A stretch of DNA of 64,000 bases, taken from the NCBI RefSeq assembly GCF_041154455.1, contig NZ_AP028664.1, positions 2,357,001 through 2,421,000 on the forward strand, in the 5' to 3' direction. Every line of letters begins with the position of its first letter. Position 1 is the stretch's first letter. The notes under the pieces were generated by a model, which saw only the letters and a list, made by a program, of their open reading frames with translations, ran no database searches and was not told the origin of the DNA. The position numbers and the translations under genes are program-made. Below, in pieces: positions 58,572 through 64,000 of the stretch. The DNA comes from Variovorax sp. V213 (lineage in GTDB: Bacteria; Pseudomonadota; Gammaproteobacteria; Burkholderiales; Burkholderiaceae_C).

Positions 58572-60638
58572 ATGAGATACAGCAGAACCCCCAGCCGCTG
58601 GCGCATCGCTCTTGCTGCCGCCTTCGCCACGCTGGCGCTTCTTTCCGGCTGCGCCACCGGTCCCACGCACCCGGCGCTGGTTGCCGCGCGGCAGGGCAAC
58701 ACGCTGCCGCCGCTCGTTCCCATGCGCCGCTTCGTCGCGAACATCGACGCGGTCAACGGCCATGTGCTCTCGCCCGACGGGCAGCAGCTCGTATGGTTTC
58801 AGGCGGTCGGCACCGACGTGGGCCTTGGCGTGCGCAAGACGGCCGATGCCGCCATGGTCGACAGCGCCAGCACCCGCACCTTCGCGACCGGCACGCTGGC
58901 ACGGCCCTTCGTGTCCGGGCCCACCTACTCGTGGCTGCCCGACAGCCGCCACCTGGCTTACCTCAAGGACTTCACGGGCGACGAGAACACGCAAATCTTC
59001 GTGCTCGACACCGAGGCGCCAGGCGCCAAGCCCTGGGCCGTGACGCCCTGGCCCGGCGTGCGCTCGGCCATGCTGGGATGGGGCGCGCCCGGCAGCGCCA
59101 CCTTCTACTTCGCGAACAACCAGCGCGACCGCTCCAGCATGGACCTTTTCGAAGGCGATGCGCGCACCCGCACCGTGCGCGAGATTGCGCGCAGCGAACC
59201 CGACAGCCGCGTGATCTCGTGGTTCATCGACACCCGGCGCGAACTCGCGGGCCGCATGCGGCAGCTTGGCAGCGCCGACGGCTCCGACCGGCTCCTGGAA
59301 CTGCGCCAGCCCGATGGCGGCTGGCGCGCCTTCAGAACGGTGAAGGCTTTCGATTCCTTCTGGCCCCAGCGCATCGACCTCGGCGCCGGGCGGCTCTGGA
59401 CGATGACGAATGTCGGCCGCGACAAGCTCGCCCTGGTCGAAGTCGACCTGGCCACCGGCGCGGAGCGGCTGCTGGCGGAAGATGCGGAGGTCGACCTCGA
59501 CTATGGCGTGTTTCCGCCGCAGCAGGGAGCGCCGCTCGCGTACGTCTCGGAACCCGGCCGCCCGCGCATCACCTATCTCGATGCCGCTCTGGGCAGCGAG
59601 GTGGCCGGCGCCGTGAAGACGGCCCGGGAGCGCGGCTGGCTGAACGCCGAGCCCGTCATCACGCGCCCCGCGGGCATGGCCAACGACCAGCGCCGCATGG
59701 TGCTGCGCTCGACCACCGAGAACGAAACCGTGGAGCTGCTGCTCGACCGCGCGAGCGGGCAACTCACGCGGCTCACGCCGCCGCGCGAGCCGACCACCGA
59801 CCTCTTCTCCCCCATGGAGCCCTTCTCGTTCATGGCATCCGACGGTCTCGTGATCCACGGCTACCTCGTGCGGCCGCGCGGCGTACAGGGGCCTGCGCCG
59901 CTCGTGGTGAACATCCACGGCGGCCCGTGGACCCGCGACTCGTGGCAATCCGCGAGCTTGACTCCCACGCAGATGCTCGCGAACCGGGGCTATGCCGTCC
60001 TCAACGTGAACTACCGCGGCTCCGCCGGCTACGGACGCGCCTTCATGATGGCCGGCGCCCTCGAAACCAGCGGCCGGCTCCAACGCGACATCGCCGAAGC
60101 CGTGCAATGGGCCATCGACCAGGGCGTGGCCGACCCGAAGCGCATGGCCGTGCTCGGCGGGAGCTTTGGCGGCTTTTCGGTGCTCGCGCAGCTCATCCAG
60201 AAGCCGCACGACTACCGCTGCGGCATCGACGTGGTGGGCGTTGCCAACTGGCCCCGCGTGATCGAGAACTGGCCGCCGTTCTGGCGCAACCGCCACTACT
60301 TCGCGGCGTTCTTCGGCGACGTCAACAAGCCGGAAGAACGCCAGCGCATGCTGCAGGATTCGCCCATCTCCCAGATCGACCGCATCACCGCGCCGCTTCT
60401 CGTGATCCACGGTGCCAACGACGTGCGCGTGCTGCGGCAGGATTCGGACGAGGTGGTGGCCACGCTCCAGAAGCTTGGCCGGCCGGTCGAGTACATGAGC
60501 TTTCCGGACGAGGGGCACAGCGTGCGCAAATGGCGCAACCGGCTCGCGCAGTGGCGCAAGATCGAAGACACGCTCGCGGTGTGCCTTGGCGGCCGCAGCA
60601 ACGGGTTCGACTTCTACGAGCTGATGCCGCGGCAGTAG
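58572..60638 (+). CDS. S9-family prolyl oligopeptidase-like lipoprotein
   Basis: Predicted 688 residues. The lipobox LLSGC (Cys at 27) anchors it in the envelope. An N-terminal beta-propeller (about 60-390) precedes an alpha/beta-hydrolase with the nucleophile motif GGSFGG (Ser531), Asp617 in HGANDVRV and His649 in DEGHSVRK, so the triad is complete. Start at 58572 has GATGAGGAAC upstream. Likely degrades or trims peptides in the periplasm; divergent from the two-component system. Confidence 0.9.
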   Translation: MRYSRTPSRWRIALAAAFATLALLSGCATGPTHPALVAARQGNTLPPLVPMRRFVANIDAVNGHVLSPDGQQLVWFQAVGTDVGLGVRKTADAAMVDSASTRTFATGTLARPFVSGPTYSWLPDSRHLAYLKDFTGDENTQIFVLDTEAPGAKPWAVTPWPGVRSAMLGWGAPGSATFYFANNQRDRSSMDLFEGDARTRTVREIARSEPDSRVISWFIDTRRELAGRMRQLGSADGSDRLLELRQPDGGWRAFRTVKAFDSFWPQRIDLGAGRLWTMTNVGRDKLALVEVDLATGAERLLAEDAEVDLDYGVFPPQQGAPLAYVSEPGRPRITYLDAALGSEVAGAVKTARERGWLNAEPVITRPAGMANDQRRMVLRSTTENETVELLLDRASGQLTRLTPPREPTTDLFSPMEPFSFMASDGLVIHGYLVRPRGVQGPAPLVVNIHGGPWTRDSWQSASLTPTQMLANRGYAVLNVNYRGSAGYGRAFMMAGALETSGRLQRDIAEAVQWAIDQGVADPKRMAVLGGSFGGFSVLAQLIQKPHDYRCGIDVVGVANWPRVIENWPPFWRNRHYFAAFFGDVNKPEERQRMLQDSPISQIDRITAPLLVIHGANDVRVLRQDSDEVVATLQKLGRPVEYMSFPDEGHSVRKWRNRLAQWRKIEDTLAVCLGGRSNGFDFYELMPRQ

Positions 60639-62228
60639 TTACCGCGCTTTCGCAGGCCCGCCGCCAATCATCAGCCAGGCGCTCAAGGCACTGAGCACGG
60701 CCAGGCCGGCGCTCAGCAGCATCACCCAGCGAAAGCCGGCCACGAAGGACTCGGCCACTGCGCGCTTCAAGGCCGCGGCGGTGGCCGCATCCACGCCCGG
60801 CGGCAGCGCGGCGCCGGCCAGCTTGCTGCGCTCGCCTTCGAGAAACGACGACACCTGCGCCGAGGCCCCCATGGCGCGCAGGCTCTCGGACAAGGCGCCG
60901 TCGAAGGCCCAGGCCATGACCACGCCGAACACCGCGATGGCCAGCACCGCGGCCGCGCGCGACACCGCGTTGTTGACGCCCGAGGCCACGCCCGCCTGTT
61001 CGGGCCCCACCGCGTTCATCACGGTGGTGGTGAGCGGCGCCACGGTCACGGTCATGCCGAGGCCCAGCACCACCACCGCGGGAAAGAAGCCGCTCCAGTA
61101 GCTCGCGCCGACACCGGGCACCGCGAACAGTGCAAAACCCACGGCGGCAATCGCGGGACCGATCACCAGCGGCAGCCGCGGGCCGAAGCGGTCGACCAGC
61201 TGGCCGGCCCAGCGCGAGAGCGCGAACATGATGAGGATGAACGGCAGCAGCGCGGCACCCGCCACCGTGGCCGAGTAGCCCTGCACCTGGATCAGGTTGA
61301 GCGGGAAGAAGTACAACCCGCCACCCAGCGCCGCGTAGAGCAGCAAGGTCAGCAGGTTGGCACCACTGAAGTTGCCGATGCGCAGCAGCGCCAGCGGCAG
61401 CATCGGCGTGCGTGCCTTGCGCTCCGCGGCAATGAAGCCCACGCTGCCGGCGATGCCGATGGCCAGCGCCGCCAGCACCGCGGGTGAGTTCCAGTGCTGC
61501 GTGGGCGCCTCGATGAACGCGTAGACGATGCCGCCGAGGCCGGCGGTGGCCAGCAGCGCGCCGAAAAAGTCGAGTCCGCCGCTGGCCGACGAGCCATGGC
61601 TTTCGGGCACGTGGCGCCACACGATCCACATCACCAGCAGCGCCATCGGCACGTTGATGAGAAAGGCCCACGCCCACGAGAAATGGTCGACCAGGAAGCC
61701 GCCGAGCACCGGTCCCGCGGCCGCCGTGATGCCGCTGAAGCCCGACCAGGTGCCGATCGCCTTGCCGCGTTCCTTCTCGGGAAATGCGGCGCTGATGAGC
61801 GCAAGGCTGCCGGGCACCAGCAAGGCCCCGCCGATGCCCTGTGCCGCGCGAGCGGCAATCAGCTGCTGCACGTTGCCCGAGAGACCGCAGGCCACCGAGG
61901 CGATGGCGAAGATCGCCACGCCGATCGCGAAGATCCGGCGCCGGCCGAAATGGTCGCCGAGCGCCCCGCCCACCAGCAGCAGCGCCGCGAGCAGCAAGGC
62001 ATAGCTCTCGACCACCCATTGCGCCTGGAACGCCGTGGCGCGCAGGTCGGCCTGGATGGCAGGCAGCGCCACGTTGACGACCGTGCCGTCGATGAAGGCC
62101 ATGCTCGAGCCCACGATGGCCGCGGCCAGCACCCAGGGCTTGGAGGCATCGGGACAGGCGCCCTCCTGTGCCTTCGCGCCATGCAGGATCAGCGTGTCGT
62201 CGCAGGGCGCCTTTCCGATCTGTGCCAT
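60639..62228 (-). CDS. DHA2-family (14-TM) MFS drug transporter
   Basis: Predicted 529 residues. VGSSMAFIDGTVVNVALPAIQADL and GPVLGGFLVDHFSWAWAFLINVP are hallmarks of EmrB/QacA exporters, and fourteen hydrophobic segments can be counted. Stop is adjacent to the S9 peptidase stop (no gap, convergent). No EmrA-type membrane-fusion protein is adjacent, so the partner is elsewhere or absent. Confidence 0.93.
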   Translation of the reverse strand: MAQIGKAPCDDTLILHGAKAQEGACPDASKPWVLAAAIVGSSMAFIDGTVVNVALPAIQADLRATAFQAQWVVESYALLLAALLLVGGALGDHFGRRRIFAIGVAIFAIASVACGLSGNVQQLIAARAAQGIGGALLVPGSLALISAAFPEKERGKAIGTWSGFSGITAAAGPVLGGFLVDHFSWAWAFLINVPMALLVMWIVWRHVPESHGSSASGGLDFFGALLATAGLGGIVYAFIEAPTQHWNSPAVLAALAIGIAGSVGFIAAERKARTPMLPLALLRIGNFSGANLLTLLLYAALGGGLYFFPLNLIQVQGYSATVAGAALLPFILIMFALSRWAGQLVDRFGPRLPLVIGPAIAAVGFALFAVPGVGASYWSGFFPAVVVLGLGMTVTVAPLTTTVMNAVGPEQAGVASGVNNAVSRAAAVLAIAVFGVVMAWAFDGALSESLRAMGASAQVSSFLEGERSKLAGAALPPGVDAATAAALKRAVAESFVAGFRWVMLLSAGLAVLSALSAWLMIGGGPAKAR

Positions 62229-62292
62229 GGTGATCTCCGATCTATTCGATTCCTGGCTTGCTCCTTCCCTCTCCGCCGTGCCCCCACCCCTG

Positions 62293-62313
62293 CCCTCCCC
62301 CAGAGGGGGAGGG
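62293..62313. repeat. GC-rich inverted repeat between pqiC and the MFS gene
   Basis: CCCTCCCCC and GGGGGAGGG surround AGA in a perfect 9+3+9 stem-loop, ten bases past the pqiC stop. No T-run follows on the minus strand, so it is a REP-like or mRNA-stabilising hairpin rather than a standard terminator. Confidence 0.5.
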
Positions 62314-62322
62314 AGAAAGAAA

Positions 62323-62961
62323 TCAGGGCATGCATGCGGTCGCTGCCGCGTTCGCCCGCGCCGCGGCCACGCTGCGCGCGATGGCCGCCGCCGCGGCCGC
62401 AGTCACGTGCTGCGCCCCCTGCGCCACCGCATCGATGCCGCTCGCAACCGACTCACCCACGTTCAGCTGGCACACCATCGTGCGAGCCTCGTCCGAGCGC
62501 CGCAGCGTCCAGTTGAAGCCCGCGTCCACCCGGCCGCCATCGACCGCGTCGAACTGGCGCACCTGCACCGCGATGCGCCACACGGGCTGCGACGTTTGCC
62601 GGCCGCCCTTGGTGACGTCGAGCGCGCCAAGCCGGGCCGCGATGCCGCTGGCCAGCGCGTCCTGCAGTTCGTTCTCGAACGACGCGGCCCAGCGGTGCTG
62701 CTCGAGCACGTCGACCTGCACGCCGCCATTCGGTCGGCCCACCACCATTTGCGGCCTCGCGAGCCGCTCGGGCACGGCCACCGGTGCCAGCTCGATGTAG
62801 AGCGGCGCGGCACTGCCGATGGTCGAAGGCGCCGCCTCCGCAGCCGGCACCGGGCTTGCCAGCGTGTAGTAGTTGTCGGGCTTGCTCGCGCAGCCTGCCA
62901 GAACGGTCAGCGCAGCAGCAGCTGCTGCTGCTGCGAGCAGGAACGGTTTTTTCTTCTTCAT
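62323..62961 (-). CDS. pqiC: PqiC/YmbA-type membrane-integrity lipoprotein
   Basis: Predicted 212 residues. A signal peptide with lipobox VLAGC (Cys at 24), then YYTLASPVPAA and LYIELAPVAVPERLARPQMV match the ABC-transport auxiliary (DUF330/PqiC) family. HRWAASFENELQDALA is typical. Outer-membrane partner of PqiB in lipid transport. Start overlaps the pqiB stop (ATGA). Confidence 0.87.
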   Translation of the reverse strand: MKKKKPFLLAAAAAAAALTVLAGCASKPDNYYTLASPVPAAEAAPSTIGSAAPLYIELAPVAVPERLARPQMVVGRPNGGVQVDVLEQHRWAASFENELQDALASGIAARLGALDVTKGGRQTSQPVWRIAVQVRQFDAVDGGRVDAGFNWTLRRSDEARTMVCQLNVGESVASGIDAVAQGAQHVTAAAAAAIARSVAAARANAAATACMP

Positions 62962-64000
62962 TTCTTGTCGTCCGGTTTACCGCGCAAGAGCGACTCGGGA
63001 TGGCGTTCGAGATAGTCGGTCAGCACGCGCACCGAACCCGCGGCACGGGTCAGCTCGCGCAGCGTCTGGCGCATGTCCTGTTGCAGCGGCGAATCGTCGG
63101 CCAGCGTGCGCTCGGCGTTGTTGACGGTCTTGCGCACGTCCTTCATGGCGGCGGTGAGCTCGGGCGTCACGTCGGTGTTGATGCGGGTCACCGCCTGCTC
63201 GGTGCTGGCCAGCGTCTTGTTGAGCGCGGCGAGCGTGGTGCGCAGGTCGCCCGCAATCTGCTCGTAAGGCACCTTGTTGAGCTTGCTCGCAATCTCCTGC
63301 ACCTGCGACTGGATCTCGTCGAGGCTGTTGGCAACGGTGGGCAGCTCGATCGGGCTTTTCTCCAGATTGATCTTCGCCGGCGGCGCCTTCGGGAAGAAGT
63401 CGAGCGCAACGTAGACCGAGCCGGTCAGCAGATTGCCGTTGCGCAGCTGGGCGCGCAGCCCCTTCTCGGTCAGGAAGCGCAGGCGCTCCTGTTGCGTGGC
63501 GCGCGACTCGATGCCGCTTTCGCCCGCGCGGCGGCGCAGCCGGTCGGGGTAGACCTGCACCAGCACCGGCATGCGGAACTCGCGCTCGGCGCGGTCGAAC
63601 TCCACGCCGATCGACTTGACCTCGCCGATCACCACGCCGCGGAAGTCGACCGGCGCCCCAGGTGCGAGGCCGCGCAACGACTGGTTGAAGTACATCAGCA
63701 GCGTTTGCGGCGGACCGTCGGGCTCCTTCATGGCGGCGGTCTCGTCTTCCGCGAGCGTGAAAGCCGTGTTCTCCTTGGCCAGCGGCCCCATGGCGTCGTC
63801 AGGTGCCTTGAAGGCGATGCCGCCGAGCAGGATGGTGGCCAGCGACTGCGTGCGCAGCGTGAAGCCGCTGGCGCTCAACTGCGCATCGATGCCGCTGGCC
63901 TGCCAGAAGCGCGTGTTGACGCCCACGAACTTGTCGTACGGCGCGTTGACGAATATGCGCAGCGTCACGCCGCGGCCGTCGCCGTCGAGCTGGTAGGCCG
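62958..64000 (-). CDS. pqiB: PqiB-type MCE intermembrane transport protein (partial)
   Basis: C-terminal 347 or so residues; the frame is still open at the window edge, so the start lies beyond 64000. It begins in an MCE domain (AYQLDGDGRGVTLRIFVNAP, FWQASGIDAQLSASGF), has a second (FNQSLRGLAPGAPVDFRGVVIGEVKSIGVEF), and ends in a long helical segment (TTLAALNKTLASTEQAVTRI). PqiB forms a periplasm-spanning tube for lipid movement. Upstream pqiA would be expected outside the window. Confidence 0.9.
   Translation of the reverse strand, partial: AYQLDGDGRGVTLRIFVNAPYDKFVGVNTRFWQASGIDAQLSASGFTLRTQSLATILLGGIAFKAPDDAMGPLAKENTAFTLAEDETAAMKEPDGPPQTLLMYFNQSLRGLAPGAPVDFRGVVIGEVKSIGVEFDRAEREFRMPVLVQVYPDRLRRRAGESGIESRATQQERLRFLTEKGLRAQLRNGNLLTGSVYVALDFFPKAPPAKINLEKSPIELPTVANSLDEIQSQVQEIASKLNKVPYEQIAGDLRTTLAALNKTLASTEQAVTRINTDVTPELTAAMKDVRKTVNNAERTLADDSPLQQDMRQTLRELTRAAGSVRVLTDYLERHPESLLRGKPDDKK

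Noticed and set aside
1..64000. CRISPR arrays, tRNA or rRNA genes, insertion sequences, prophage
   Set aside because: No regularly spaced repeats, cloverleaf-like sequence, transposase or phage structural gene was seen on reading.

Overview
The window is high-GC chromosomal DNA with dense, often ATGA-overlapping operons. Gene content and protein style point to a betaproteobacterium of the order Burkholderiales, family Comamonadaceae, most likely Variovorax or a close relative. That placement rests on the NirBD-CobA-nitrite-channel-kinase locus, the minor-pilin operon, the DUF6502/DUF5666 pair, a Bug-family binding protein, and an intergenic repeat I recognise from this family. I see no rRNA, tRNA, CRISPR array, insertion sequence or phage genes.

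Region 1 (1-11.4 kb) looks like a low-oxygen module. It holds the 3' end of hemN, a TauE/SafE-like membrane protein, a response regulator with a hybrid PAS-GAF histidine kinase, phosphoketolase with a BON protein, a fatty-acid desaturase, a lipoprotein, two UspA proteins, a hemerythrin and an L,D-transpeptidase. FNR/ANR-type boxes (TTGAT-N4-ATCAA) sit upstream of the desaturase, the first UspA and the second UspA. Two of them have class II promoter geometry (box centre about 41 bp before the inferred start site).

Region 2 (11.4-22 kb) holds a coupled DUF6502-DUF5666 pair, then a six-gene type IV pilus minor-pilin operon (pilE, pilV, pilW, pilX, pilY1, fimT). pilY1 is frameshifted at a GA-dinucleotide tract. 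Two small stress or secreted proteins and a second L,D-transpeptidase follow.

Region 3 (22-28.6 kb) is a nitrite-assimilation operon, nirB-nirD-cobA-nitrite channel-PP2C/Ser-Thr kinase. A sigma-54-type promoter and a leader of about 200 nt precede it. Two of its five genes (nirB and the phosphatase-kinase) carry single-base frameshifts. With pilY1 that makes three frameshifts within 11 kb, so either local sequencing error or genuine gene decay must be resolved.

Region 4 (28.6-40 kb) is housekeeping: YjbQ, DUF2726, the operon mltG-tmk-holB-pilZ-tatD-ankyrin, ygfZ with a strong terminator, a lipoprotein, a thioesterase-GNAT fusion coupled to an esterase, and an iron-type alcohol dehydrogenase.

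Region 5 (40-47.7 kb) is a type VI secretion vgrG island: VgrG with a long octapeptide-repeat needle, a small membrane protein, a DUF2169-pentapeptide fusion, a second pentapeptide protein, DUF3540 and a DUF4150 (PAAR-like) protein. No separate effector or immunity gene is evident.

Region 6 (47.7-64 kb) holds a Bug-type solute-binding protein, a patatin, Tex, a GIY-YIG/MarR operon under a striking ACCCGGGT operator pair, DUF2239-MATE, a VOC protein, a two-component system divergent from an S9 peptidase, a DHA2 efflux pump and the end of a pqi-type lipid-transport operon that runs off the window.
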